From NCBI RefSeq assembly GCF_039523555.1, contig NZ_BAAAFN010000008.1, forward strand, positions 148,490 to 212,489: DNA of 64,000 bases, read 5' to 3'. The notes under the pieces are model-generated. The model was not told the DNA's origin and did no database searches. It saw only the letters and a program-made list of their open reading frames with translations. Below are positions 1 to 8,083 of the stretch, in pieces; the first letter of the stretch is position 1, and every line of letters starts with the position of its first letter. The DNA is from Castellaniella daejeonensis (GTDB taxonomy: Bacteria > Pseudomonadota > Gammaproteobacteria > Burkholderiales > Burkholderiaceae_B). The position numbers were made by a program, and so were the translations under genes.

Positions 1-1
1 G

Positions 2-880
2 CTGAAATCCACCTATACCGACAAGCTGCCCCGCATGATCGATCCGCGCACGGGCCGGGTGCACACGCGCTACGCCCAGGCGGCCGTGGTGACGGGGCGG
101 CTGGCCTCGTCCGATCCGAACCTGCAGAACATCCCCGTGCGCACGGCCGAGGGCCGCCGCGTGCGGTCGGCATTTGTTTCCAGCCTGGGCAAGATCGTCT
201 CGGCCGACTACTCGCAGATCGAACTGCGCGTCATGGCCCATGTGTCGGGCGACGAGAACCTGCGCCGGGCCTTTGCCCAGGGGCTGGACATCCACCGCGC
301 CACGGCGGCCGAGGTCTTCGGCCTGCCCCTGGACCAGGTCGATGCCGAACACCGCCGGGCTGCCAAGGCCATCAATTTCGGCCTGATCTACGGCATGGGC
401 GAATTCGGCCTGGCGAGCAACCTGGGCATCACCCGGGCCGCGGCCAAATCCTACATCGACCGCTATTTCATGCGCTATCCCGGCGTGGCCGACTACATGG
501 ACCGCATCCGCCGCCAGGCCCGCGAGCAGGGCTACGTGGAAACTGTCTTCGGGCGCCGCCTGTATTTCCCCGATTTGTCCGGCGCCAAGGGGCCGCGCGC
601 GGCCGCAGCCGAGCGGGCCGCGATCAATGCGCCCATGCAGGGCACGGCGGCCGATCTCATCAAGATGGCCATGGTGGCCGTCCAGGACTGGCTGGACGCC
701 GAAGGCCTGCGCAGCCTGATGGTGATGCAGGTCCACGACGAACTGGTGTTCGACGCGGCCGAGGACGAGATCGATGCCTTGCGCGAGCGGGTGCCGGCGC
801 TGATGGCAGGCGTGGCGCAGCTTGCAGTGCCGCTGGTGGCGGAAGTGGGCGTCGGCCACGATTGGGGCGCCGCCCACTGA
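2..880 (+). CDS. polA: DNA polymerase I, C-terminal part (5' end outside window)
   Basis: This is the 3' part of the gene for DNA polymerase I, which fills gaps and removes RNA primers in replication and repair. The frame is open from base 2, so the start lies upstream. The 292 visible residues are the palm and fingers of the family A polymerase domain. Motif A (SADYSQIELRVMAH), motif B (RRAAKAINFGLIYG) and motif C with the catalytic HDE (QVHDELVF) are all intact. The exonuclease domains are not in the window. It converges on the Na/phosphate transporter, with a perfect 20-base inverted repeat between the two stops. Confidence 0.97.
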   Translation: MKSTYTDKLPRMIDPRTGRVHTRYAQAAVVTGRLASSDPNLQNIPVRTAEGRRVRSAFVSSLGKIVSADYSQIELRVMAHVSGDENLRRAFAQGLDIHRATAAEVFGLPLDQVDAEHRRAAKAINFGLIYGMGEFGLASNLGITRAAAKSYIDRYFMRYPGVADYMDRIRRQAREQGYVETVFGRRLYFPDLSGAKGPRAAAAERAAINAPMQGTAADLIKMAMVAVQDWLDAEGLRSLMVMQVHDELVFDAAEDEIDALRERVPALMAGVAQLAVPLVAEVGVGHDWGAAH

Positions 881-886
881 CGGGCA

Positions 887-906
887 CCGTGCCGCGCGCG
901 GCACGG
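887..906. terminator. GC hairpin between convergent polA and Na/Pi transporter genes
   Basis: A perfect inverted repeat, CCGTGCC and GGCACGG around GCGCGC, lies 6 bases after the polA stop and 5 bases before the transporter stop. It has no T-tract on either strand. Its position between two convergent stops suggests a bidirectional terminator or 3'-end stabiliser, which is an inference. Confidence 0.45.
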
Positions 907-911
907 CGGAC

Positions 912-2567
912 TCATTCCACTTCGCGCAGGCGGTTGGGTCGCAGTTCGCCGTAGCGGTCCAGGATGGGGTACGCGGCGGCGTTGACCAGACAGGCGTTCA
1001 CACCGCCGGCATCGCGCAGGATTTCCAGGTAGAAGGCGCCGACATCGGCGACATCGATACGCCCGGTCTTGATGCGGTCCAGGTGGCGTTCGGCCGCGCG
1101 GGCTTCCAGGGCGCGGAAATGTTCTTTTTCGAAGGCCAGGTTGCGGGCCGTGGCGCGGTCGTTCGAGACGAACAGGGCGGCGGCCTGGCCCAGGTTGCGC
1201 TGCAGCCGTTCGAGGACTTCGGCCAGCTCGGCTTTCTGTTCGGCATCCAGCGCCCAGTGCTTCTTGTGCAGCTGGCCGGCATGGCCCAGCAGCCCTGCGC
1301 CAGTCACATCGGCGGCGTGGGCGATGTTCATGGAAAAGGTCAGGATGGCTTTCAGGTACTGGGCGTCGTCGGCGCTCAGGTTTTCCTGGTCCTGGGTTGC
1401 CAGGAACGCGGTCACGGACCGGTCGAGCTGGCTGATGGCCTGGTTCAGGTAGCGGGCCTGGCCGATCACCCTGGCATCCTCGTTCAGCAGGGCGCGTGCG
1501 GTGAGACGCAGCGATTCGCGCAACAGGTCCGTCAGCCGCAGCGCCTCGCGGGCCGCCTGGCCCAGGGCCACGGCCGGCACTTCGCGTGAGGACGCGTCCA
1601 GGTACTGGGGACGGGACGGATCGTGGGGGTCGTCGCGCGTCGGCAGCAACCGCTTCAGCAGGCGTGCGTAGGGCTGCAGCGCCGGCATGAAGCAGGCGGC
1701 TACCGTCAGGTTGAACAGCAGGTGGAAGTTCGCCACCGAGTGCGCTGCGTCGCCCAGCGAGGTCATGATCGGGGCGGCCCAGGGCATCAGGGCCAGGCCC
1801 AGCAGGCAGCCGGCCACGCGCGTGCCGAGGTTGCCCATGGGCACGCGGCGGGACGCGGGGTTGCTGTCGCCACCGCCTTCCAGGACGGGATTGATGGCGG
1901 TGCCCAGGTTGGCGCCCAGCACCAGCGCGTAGGCCAGTTCCGGCCGGATCAGGTCGTGATGGGCCAGGGACATGATCAGCACGACGACGGCCACGCTGGA
2001 ATGCGATGCCCAGGTCAGCGCCGCACTGGCCGCCAGGGCGATCACCGGCGCGTCCGCCAGGGCCTGCAGGGCACTGCCCAGCACCGGCGCGTTCTGCAGC
2101 GGTTCGAACAGGGTCACCAGCTCGTGCAGGGCCAGCAGCAGCAGGCCCAGGCCGATCAGGGCGCGGCCCAGGTCGCGCGCGCGGCCCGGCTCGTAGCGGC
2201 GGAACATCCAGACGCCGACGAGCACCAGGCCGGGCGCCAGGGCGGTCAGGTCGAAGGACAGCGCCTGGACGATCAGGGTGGTGCCGACGTTCGCGCCCAG
2301 CATGGCGGCCAGGCCCGGCACCAGGGGCACCAGGCCATCCAGGGCGAAGCCGGTGATCATCAGGCCGGTGGCCGTGCTGCTCTGGATGGCGGCGGTGATC
2401 AGCAGCCCCGTGCCGAAGGCGCGCGGGGTCGATCCCATGGCCCGGCTCATCCACAGCCCCAGAGCCTTGCCGAAGGCCCGCTGCACGCCGGTCTGCACCA
2501 TGTGCACGCCCCACAGCAGCAGGGCGACGAAACCGCCGAAGGTGATCAGTACCTGGAGTTCGCGCAC
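912..2567 (-). CDS. Na/Pi cotransporter family protein with C-terminal PhoU-like region
   Basis: A predicted sodium-dependent phosphate transporter of the inner membrane, 551 residues. The N-terminal 300 residues are strongly hydrophobic and carry the two inverted repeats of the family. Repeat one has AAIQSSTATG near 59-68 and GANVGTT at 91-97. Repeat two has SHSSVAVVV and GANLGT near 215-225. The C-terminal 220 residues are charged and helical, as in the PhoU-like tail of bacterial NptA-type proteins. The start is GTG at 2567, preceded by AAAGG. htpX lies 27 bases upstream on the same strand, so the two may be cotranscribed. A second phosphate transporter (Pit) and phoU also occur in this window. 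The exact ion and substrate are not proven by sequence. Confidence 0.88.
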   Translation of the reverse strand: MRELQVLITFGGFVALLLWGVHMVQTGVQRAFGKALGLWMSRAMGSTPRAFGTGLLITAAIQSSTATGLMITGFALDGLVPLVPGLAAMLGANVGTTLIVQALSFDLTALAPGLVLVGVWMFRRYEPGRARDLGRALIGLGLLLLALHELVTLFEPLQNAPVLGSALQALADAPVIALAASAALTWASHSSVAVVVLIMSLAHHDLIRPELAYALVLGANLGTAINPVLEGGGDSNPASRRVPMGNLGTRVAGCLLGLALMPWAAPIMTSLGDAAHSVANFHLLFNLTVAACFMPALQPYARLLKRLLPTRDDPHDPSRPQYLDASSREVPAVALGQAAREALRLTDLLRESLRLTARALLNEDARVIGQARYLNQAISQLDRSVTAFLATQDQENLSADDAQYLKAILTFSMNIAHAADVTGAGLLGHAGQLHKKHWALDAEQKAELAEVLERLQRNLGQAAALFVSNDRATARNLAFEKEHFRALEARAAERHLDRIKTGRIDVADVGAFYLEILRDAGGVNACLVNAAAYPILDRYGELRPNRLREVE

Positions 2568-2594
2568 GGCCGGCCTTTCATTGAGGGGTGGGCC

Positions 2595-3470
2595 CTAGGC
2601 CGTTTGCCGGCGCAGCGCCTCGATGCGTTGCTCGATGGGGGGGTGCGAGGCGAACAGGGCCCCGATGCCTCCGCCCGCGATGCCCGAGGCGGCCAGGGAC
2701 TTGGGCAGTTCGCCGGCCTCGACCCCGCCCAGGCGGGCAAGCGCGCGGATCATGGGTTCGCGCGCGCCCAGCAAGTGGGCCGAACCCGCGTCGGCGCGGA
2801 ATTCGCGCTGGCGGGAAAACCAGGCGACGATGATCGAGGCGAGCACGCCGAAGAGGATTTCGCACACGAAGACGCTCGCGTAGTAGCCCATGCCGATGTC
2901 GCGGTCGTTCTTGAGCACGGCGCGGTCGATGACGTAGCCGACCATGCGCGACAGGAAGATGACGAAGGTGTTGACCACGCCCTGGATCAGGGTGAGGGTG
3001 ACCATGTCGCCGTTGGCGATGTGGGCGACCTCGTGGCCCAGCACGGCGGCGACCTCTTCCTCGGTCATGGACGAAAGCAGGCCCGTGGAGACTGCCACCA
3101 GGGAGTCGTTGCGGAAGGCGCCCGTGGCGAATGCATTGGGCGCGCCTTCGTAGATGGCGACTTCGGGGCGGCCGATGCCGGCCTTGTCGGCCAGCTGGTG
3201 CACGGTGGCCACCAGCCAGGCCTCGCGCCGGTCGCGCGGCGCCTGGGGGTCGATGACCCGGGCGCCGGTGCTGGCCTTGGCCATCCATTTGCTCATCAGC
3301 AGCGAGATGAATGAACCCGTGAATCCCAGCACCGCTGCAAACACCAGGAGCGCGGCCGGATCGATGCCGTTGGCGGTCAGGTAGCGGCCGACCCCCAGGA
3401 GGTTCATGGTGATGTTGAGCACCAGCAGGACCGCCAGGTTGGTCCCGAGAAACAGGATGATTCGTTTCAT
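2595..3470 (-). CDS. htpX: Membrane zinc metalloprotease HtpX
   Basis: HtpX is an inner-membrane M48 protease that degrades misfolded membrane proteins. The 291-residue product starts MKRIILFLGTN, the usual family start. An upstream in-frame ATG at 3503 would add 11 unsupported residues and was not used. Two hydrophobic segments lie in the first 60 residues, the zinc motif HEVAH near 146-150 within VLGHEVAHIANGD, and further membrane segments follow. The C terminus has the family SHPPIEQRIEAL signature. It is divergent from the DMT exporter gene, from which an 80-base gap separates it. Confidence 0.95.
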   Translation of the reverse strand: MKRIILFLGTNLAVLLVLNITMNLLGVGRYLTANGIDPAALLVFAAVLGFTGSFISLLMSKWMAKASTGARVIDPQAPRDRREAWLVATVHQLADKAGIGRPEVAIYEGAPNAFATGAFRNDSLVAVSTGLLSSMTEEEVAAVLGHEVAHIANGDMVTLTLIQGVVNTFVIFLSRMVGYVIDRAVLKNDRDIGMGYYASVFVCEILFGVLASIIVAWFSRQREFRADAGSAHLLGAREPMIRALARLGGVEAGELPKSLAASGIAGGGIGALFASHPPIEQRIEALRRQTA

Positions 3471-3550
3471 GTGGGGCAGAGCTCCGCAGGAAGGGTATGA
3501 CAATGCCCAAAGTGTATAGTATCGGCTTCCGGTTCGTGCTGTGGTGACGC

Positions 3551-4471
3551 ATGCAGTCTTTGTGGATGTTGCTGGCCTGCGCCATGTTCGCCGCGATGGG
3601 GGCCTTCGTGAAGGTTGCCGCCGGCCTGGGCGCGACGCTGCCGGAAATCGTCCTGTCGCGCGGCATCCCTTCCGTCCTGTTGCTGTATGTCTGGGCGCGC
3701 TCCACGCGGCGCACCATCCGCCCGTCCAGCTGGCGCCTGCACGTCTGGCGCAATTGCAGCGGCATCGCCTCCATGTGGCTGGGCTTTTTCGCCCTGTCCC
3801 ACCTCTCCCTGCCGACGGCCATCAGCCTGAACTACACGGCGCCGCTGTTCATCGCGGGCTGGATGCTGTTCTTTGGCGGCGCCCAGCGCGATCCGGCGCG
3901 CGTGCTGGCGGTGCTGGCCGGTTTTCTCGGGGTGCTGGGCGTCTTGCGCCCCAGCATCCAGCACGACGAATGGTTGGCAGCCCTGATGGGGCTGGGAGCA
4001 GGCGGACTGGCGGCGATCGCCATGATGCAGATCCGCCAGCTGGGCCGGATCGGCGAGCCCGAGTGGCGGACGGTGCTGCTGTTTTCCCTGGGAGTGTGCC
4101 TGAGCGGCCTGGCCGGCATTTCGTTGCAGGGCTGGCGTGCCAGCGATCCCCTGGCCTTGCTGGCGCTGGCCGGACTTGGCCTGGCGGGCCTGGTGGGCCA
4201 GCTGGCCATGACCCGGGCCTTCGGCTTGGGGTCTACCCTGTTGACGGCGGCGCTGCAGTACATGACCATCATCTTTGCCGCCCTGATCGGCGTCCTGTTC
4301 TGGGGCGACCGGCCGGCGCCGCTGGCCTGGGCCGGCATGGCGCTGATCATCGGCTCCGGCCTGCTGTCGGTCTGGCGCACGTACACCGAGGCCCGCGCGC
4401 TGCGGGGCAGCGGCGATACGGCCCGGCCCGCGGACACAGGCATTCCCACGAAGGAGGTAAACCCGTCATGA
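3551..4471 (+). CDS. EamA/DMT family transporter
   Basis: A ten-helix drug/metabolite transporter of the inner membrane, 306 residues, made of two EamA repeats of about 140 residues each. The hydrophobic segments alternate with short basic loops. The N-terminal start MQSLWMLLACAMFAAMGAFVK is typical of the family. The substrate cannot be read from sequence. Members of this family in Alcaligenaceae are usually labelled RhaT/YdcZ-like. The stop overlaps the start of the sulfurtransferase gene (ATGA), so the two are translationally coupled. A TATAGT hexamer at 3515-3520 may be the -10 box, but no good -35 is seen. Confidence 0.85.
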   Translation: MQSLWMLLACAMFAAMGAFVKVAAGLGATLPEIVLSRGIPSVLLLYVWARSTRRTIRPSSWRLHVWRNCSGIASMWLGFFALSHLSLPTAISLNYTAPLFIAGWMLFFGGAQRDPARVLAVLAGFLGVLGVLRPSIQHDEWLAALMGLGAGGLAAIAMMQIRQLGRIGEPEWRTVLLFSLGVCLSGLAGISLQGWRASDPLALLALAGLGLAGLVGQLAMTRAFGLGSTLLTAALQYMTIIFAALIGVLFWGDRPAPLAWAGMALIIGSGLLSVWRTYTEARALRGSGDTARPADTGIPTKEVNPS

Positions 4472-5331
4472 CCGCATTGCTGATTCAGCCAGAGACACTG
4501 CGCGACCGCCTGGCCCGGCCGGGCTGCCTGGTGTTCGATGTGCGCCACGATCTCGCGGACCACGGCGCGGGGCGGCGGGCCTACGAAGCAGGCCATGTGC
4601 CCGGGGCCCTGTATCTCGATCACGAAACCCAGCTATGCGCCCTCAAGACGGGGCGCAATGGCCGCCATCCTCTGCCTGACCGCGCCGATTTCGCCGCCCT
4701 GATGCGGGCCCAGGGGCTGACGGCCCGCACCGACGTGGTGGTCTACGACGCCGGCAATTCGATGTTCGCGGCGCACCTGTGGTGGATGCTGCGCTGGCTG
4801 GGCCACGAATCCGTCGCAGTCCTGGACGGAGGATGGGCTGCCTGGCAGGTGATCGGCGGTGCGGTCGAGACGGGGCCGCGCGCACCGTCCCTCAGCGAAG
4901 CCCAGGCGATCCAGGGGCTCGTGCTCTCGGGCAAGCCATCGATGCCCGTGGTCGATGCCCGTGCCGTCCTGGCCAACCTCGACGAGCCGCGCTTCACGGT
5001 GCTGGATGCGCGTGCGCCCGAACGCTTCAGCGGCGCGGTCGAACCGATCGATCCGGTCGGCGGACACATCCCGGGCGCACTCAACCGTCCGTTCGCCAGC
5101 AACCTGGATGCCGACGGGCGGTTCAAGCCGGCTGCCGTGTTGCGGACCGAATTCGAGGCCTTGCTCGGAGACAGGCTGGATCGCGGCATCGTCCACCAGT
5201 GCGGCTCGGGCATCACCGCCTGCCACAACCTGTTCGCCATGGAACTGGCCGGCCTGCGCGGCTCGGCCCTGTACCCGGGTTCCTGGAGCGAATGGTGCTC
5301 CGACCCCGCCCGCCCCGTGGCACGTGGATGA
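4468..5331 (+). CDS. sseA: Sulfurtransferase, 3-mercaptopyruvate type (two rhodanese domains)
   Basis: A tandem rhodanese protein of 287 residues that transfers sulfur to a thiophilic acceptor. The N-terminal domain (about 15-140) is the structural half. The C-terminal domain carries the active cysteine in CGSGIT near residue 235. CGSG[VI]T is the loop of mercaptopyruvate sulfurtransferases, whereas thiosulfate enzymes usually have CRKGVT. The ATG at 4468 has a nearly perfect ribosome site (AAGGAGG) 8 bases upstream. It overlaps the exporter stop by ATGA, which is why this start was chosen over the longer open frame. A structured repeat begins 5 bases after its stop. Confidence 0.9.
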   Translation: MTALLIQPETLRDRLARPGCLVFDVRHDLADHGAGRRAYEAGHVPGALYLDHETQLCALKTGRNGRHPLPDRADFAALMRAQGLTARTDVVVYDAGNSMFAAHLWWMLRWLGHESVAVLDGGWAAWQVIGGAVETGPRAPSLSEAQAIQGLVLSGKPSMPVVDARAVLANLDEPRFTVLDARAPERFSGAVEPIDPVGGHIPGALNRPFASNLDADGRFKPAAVLRTEFEALLGDRLDRGIVHQCGSGITACHNLFAMELAGLRGSALYPGSWSEWCSDPARPVARG

Positions 5332-5336
5332 GTCTG

Positions 5337-5448
5337 GGCACAGGTCAGTCCCTGCGGACTGACCTGTGCCTGACGAATCGGAGCGGCCTGCAGGCCGCGA
5401 CGTGGAGAGCTGCCCCGATCCAAGGCTGACCTGTGCCTGACGAATCGG
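5337..5448. repeat. Structured repeat element, locus A (hairpin plus 68-bp tandem unit)
   Basis: The element starts with a 15-bp perfect stem (arm GGCACAGGTCAGTCC, 5337-5351; partner arm 5356-5370) and a CTGC loop. It is followed by CTGACGAATCGG, a second palindrome (GCGGCCTGCAGGCCGC, 5383-5398) and GTGGAGAG. The unit start recurs at 5424-5448 as GGCTGACCTGTGCCTG plus ACGAATCGG. The same order of blocks occurs at 31870-32078 with compensatory changes in both stems. It begins 5 bases after the sseA stop. No T-tract follows, so a classic terminator is not certain. No protein-coding gene was called here. Confidence 0.8.
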
Positions 5449-5461
5449 TTTTCAGAGACCC

Positions 5462-6592
5462 CTAGGCCATCATCCTGCGGTACCAGGCATGGAAGTGCGC
5501 CATGCCGTCTTCCAGGGGGCTCTGGTAGGGGCCGCATTCGCTTTCTCCGCGCTCCATCAGGGCGCGGCGGCCGGCGTCCATGCGTTCGCCGATCTCGTCG
5601 TCCTCGATCGCCGTCTCCAGGTAGGCCGCACGCTGGGCCTCGATGAATTCGCGTTCGAAGGCGACGATTTCCTCCGGGTAGTAGAACTCGATCACGTTGA
5701 CGGTTTCCTGGGGGCTGACGGGATGCAGCGTGGACAGCACCAGGACGTGGGGATAGAGCTCGATCATGTGGGTGGGGAAATACGTGACCCAGATCGCGCC
5801 GAAATCGGGCTCGGCGCCCGAGCGGTACTGGAGCAGGCGGTCGTGCCACTGGCGGTAGACCTCGGTGCCCGGCTGGCCCAGGGCCTGGTTGACGCCGACC
5901 CGCTGCATGCTGTGGAATTCCCCGAATTCCCATTCCAGGTCGTCGCAGGTCACGAAGCGCCCCAGCCCGGGATGGAAGGGGCCGACATGGTAGTCCTCCA
6001 GGTAGACCTCGATGAACGTCTTCCAGTTGTAGTGGCAGGGATGGACTTCGACGTGGTCGAGCACGTAGTCGGAGAAATCGAATTCCGGCCGCTCGAACAG
6101 GGCGCCGAGGTCGTCCCGGGGATCGCGTTCGCCCTCGAACAGCAGCCCGTGGCAATTGCGCAGGGGGAATTCCCGCAGCTTCAGGTCCGGCTTTTCGGGG
6201 AAGAGCGGCGCGTTCAGCAGCTGACCGCGGGCGTCGTAGCTCCATTGGTGGATCGGGCACAGGATGCGCCCGCCCGTGCTGCACAGGTTGCCCGCCGCGC
6301 AGCTGGCGTCGCGCCCGGTCTGGCTGCCCAGCATCAGGGCCTGGCGGTGGCGGCAGACATTCGACAGCAGGCGCACGTCGGTGCGGTCGCGCAGCAGGAC
6401 CCTTCCTCCGCCTTCGTGGGCCAGGGTGCGCCAGTCTCCTGCGTTCGGCACCATTTTCTCGTGCCCCACATAGCGGGCGCTGCGATCGAAGATCAGGCGG
6501 CGCTCCTGCGCCAGGATGTCCGGGTCGAAATAGTGGCGGACCGGAAGCTGGCTGGCCAGATCCGCGCCGGAAGGGATGTAAGGGTTGGTCAT
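5462..6592 (-). CDS. Aromatic ring-hydroxylating dioxygenase, alpha-subunit family (Rieske/non-heme iron)
   Basis: A 376-residue oxygenase component with an N-terminal Rieske [2Fe-2S] domain and a C-terminal mononuclear-iron domain. The Rieske ligands are C80/H82 (NVCRHRQA) and C112/H115 (CPIHQWSYD). The iron site has DYH at 200-202 and H207 in the EDYHVGPFHPG block. The loop between the ligand pairs is 29 residues, about a dozen longer than in most family members, and holds two extra cysteines. No reductase, ferredoxin or beta-subunit gene is adjacent. The start MTNPYIPSG at 6592 was taken because the 53 residues upstream are low-complexity and out of keeping with the family. The substrate is unknown. 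Confidence 0.85.
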   Translation of the reverse strand: MTNPYIPSGADLASQLPVRHYFDPDILAQERRLIFDRSARYVGHEKMVPNAGDWRTLAHEGGGRVLLRDRTDVRLLSNVCRHRQALMLGSQTGRDASCAAGNLCSTGGRILCPIHQWSYDARGQLLNAPLFPEKPDLKLREFPLRNCHGLLFEGERDPRDDLGALFERPEFDFSDYVLDHVEVHPCHYNWKTFIEVYLEDYHVGPFHPGLGRFVTCDDLEWEFGEFHSMQRVGVNQALGQPGTEVYRQWHDRLLQYRSGAEPDFGAIWVTYFPTHMIELYPHVLVLSTLHPVSPQETVNVIEFYYPEEIVAFEREFIEAQRAAYLETAIEDDEIGERMDAGRRALMERGESECGPYQSPLEDGMAHFHAWYRRMMA

Positions 6593-6869
6593 TGGTTCCC
6601 CCCGCAAGAATGGAACCGCCCGTGCGCCGCCGGGATGCCCTGGCGCCGGCGATCCGGGCAGGGTGGAAAAGGAACGGCGGCCGGGGCGGCGCGAAGAAAA
6701 ACGCCCGAGCCGGTCGATCGCGTTTGCGACCGGACCGCATGGCCCCGGCATGGCGCAAGGCCCGGTCCGGGGCAGGGGACGAAATTGTACCCTACCCCGT
6801 AAGTCACCGGGGCCGGCACGGTTTCATGGTCCGGCGGGGTTCCCGTACAATCCAGTCTGGAATGCACAG
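6593..6869. promoter_or_regulatory. Divergent intergenic region with likely xseB promoter
   Basis: This 277-base gap lies between the divergent Rieske oxygenase and xseB. A TACAAT hexamer at 6846-6851 is a likely -10 box for the xseB operon, with a weak TTTCAT 18 bases upstream. A TACAAT on the minus strand (6789 down to 6784) could serve the oxygenase, but no -35 partner is clear. No gene or further structure is seen. Confidence 0.4.
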
Positions 6870-7157
6870 ATGAAACCCATGGTCGACGATCAAACCCCGC
6901 AGCCGGACCGCACCCCCCGGCCTGCCGATCCATTGCCCCAGGACTTCGAGACGGCGCTGGCCGAGCTCGAGGATCTGGCTGGCCGCATGAACGACGGCAA
7001 CCTTGGCCTGGACGAATCCATCGCCCTGTATCAGCGCGGTGTGGCGCTGGCCCAGATCTGCCAGCGCCGGCTCGAGGCCGTCGAGCAGCAGGTCCAGGTG
7101 CTCCAGGGCCAGTTGCTCCAGCCGTTCGACGACGCTGCGGCGCGGGACGCGACATGA
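6870..7157 (+). CDS. xseB: Exodeoxyribonuclease VII small subunit
   Basis: The small subunit of exonuclease VII, a cytoplasmic single-strand DNA nuclease. Most of the 95 residues form one helical hairpin. The core FETALAELEDLAGRMNDG, then LGLDESIALYQRG, is the conserved family signature. The longer upstream open frame is a shadow; ATG at 6870 (or 6879) gives the family length. Its stop overlaps the ispA start by ATGA. As in many betaproteobacteria it heads the isoprenoid operon, while xseA is not in the window. Confidence 0.93.
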   Translation: MKPMVDDQTPQPDRTPRPADPLPQDFETALAELEDLAGRMNDGNLGLDESIALYQRGVALAQICQRRLEAVEQQVQVLQGQLLQPFDDAAARDAT

Positions 7158-8071
7158 CCGCAGCCACCGGTCATTTCGATGCCTGGCTGCGCGACCGGGT
7201 GGAACACGTCGCGACGGTGCTCGACGATCTGCTGCCGCCCGTGCAGGACGACGCCGCGCGCCTGCACGAGGCCATGCGCTACGCCGTCCTGGGCCCGGGC
7301 AAGCGGGTGCGCGCCGCGCTGGTGTATGCTGCCGGCGAGGCCAGCCGTTCGGGAAGCGGGGCGGCCGCTGCGCAGGATCTGGCGCTGGACGCGGCCGCCG
7401 CCGCCGTGGAACTGATCCACGCCTATTCGCTGATCCACGACGACCTGCCCTGCATGGACGATGACGACCTGCGCAGGGGCCGGCCCACCGTGCATCGCCA
7501 GTTCAACGACGAGGCGCTGGCCATGCTGGCCGGCGACGCGCTGCAGCCGCTGGCTTTCGATTGCCTGGCCCAGATGCCCATTGCGCCGGCCCTGATCGTC
7601 CAGGCCGTCCAGCTGCTGGCCCGCGCCGCGGGCAGCGAGGGGATGGTCGGCGGCCAGGCCATCGACTGCGCCAGCGTCGGCCGGCAACTGCCGATCGAGG
7701 CGCTGCAGCACATGCACCGCATGAAGACCGGGGCATTGCTCGAAGCCAGCGTGCTGCTGGGCGGGGTGGTGGCCGGGGCCAGCAGCACGGTGCGCGCCGG
7801 GCTGGAGTCCTACGCCTCGGCCATGGGCCTGGCCTTCCAGGTGGTGGATGACATCCTGGACGTGACCGCGGATTCGGCCACCCTGGGCAAGACCGCCGGC
7901 AAGGATGCCGTCCAGGGCAAGCCGACCTACGTTTCCATCATGGGGCTCGAAGGTTCTCGCGAACTCCTGGCCGGCTTGCGCGAACAGGCCTGCACCGCAC
8001 TGCTGCCGCTGGGGCCGTCGGCGTGCCGGCTGCGCGAACTGGCCGACTACATCATCGGCCGTTCCCATTAG
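7154..8071 (+). CDS. ispA: Farnesyl diphosphate synthase / geranyltranstransferase
   Basis: The cytoplasmic enzyme that condenses dimethylallyl and isopentenyl diphosphates to farnesyl diphosphate. The 305 residues include the first aspartate-rich motif in LIHDDLPCMDDDDLRRG (about 94-110), GDALQPLAF, and the second aspartate-rich motif in FQVVDDILD (about 232-240). It is coupled to xseB by ATGA overlap and is 12 bases before dxs. Its product feeds undecaprenyl and quinone synthesis. In this organism it also feeds squalene synthesis by the hpnCDE genes at 24633-27752. Confidence 0.96.
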   Translation: MTAATGHFDAWLRDRVEHVATVLDDLLPPVQDDAARLHEAMRYAVLGPGKRVRAALVYAAGEASRSGSGAAAAQDLALDAAAAAVELIHAYSLIHDDLPCMDDDDLRRGRPTVHRQFNDEALAMLAGDALQPLAFDCLAQMPIAPALIVQAVQLLARAAGSEGMVGGQAIDCASVGRQLPIEALQHMHRMKTGALLEASVLLGGVVAGASSTVRAGLESYASAMGLAFQVVDDILDVTADSATLGKTAGKDAVQGKPTYVSIMGLEGSRELLAGLREQACTALLPLGPSACRLRELADYIIGRSH

Positions 8072-8083
8072 ATCCAAGGCATC

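Noticed and set aside
1623..3314. A 563-codon plus-strand open frame across the Na/Pi transporter and htpX
   Set aside because: It is antisense to two clear genes, spans the gap between them and is rich in Gln, Gly, His and Arg. It is a shadow.
3496..3520. Possible promoter TATGACA...TATAGT before the DMT exporter
   Set aside because: TATAGT is a fair -10, but the upstream hexamer is at the wrong distance, so a complete promoter is not supported.
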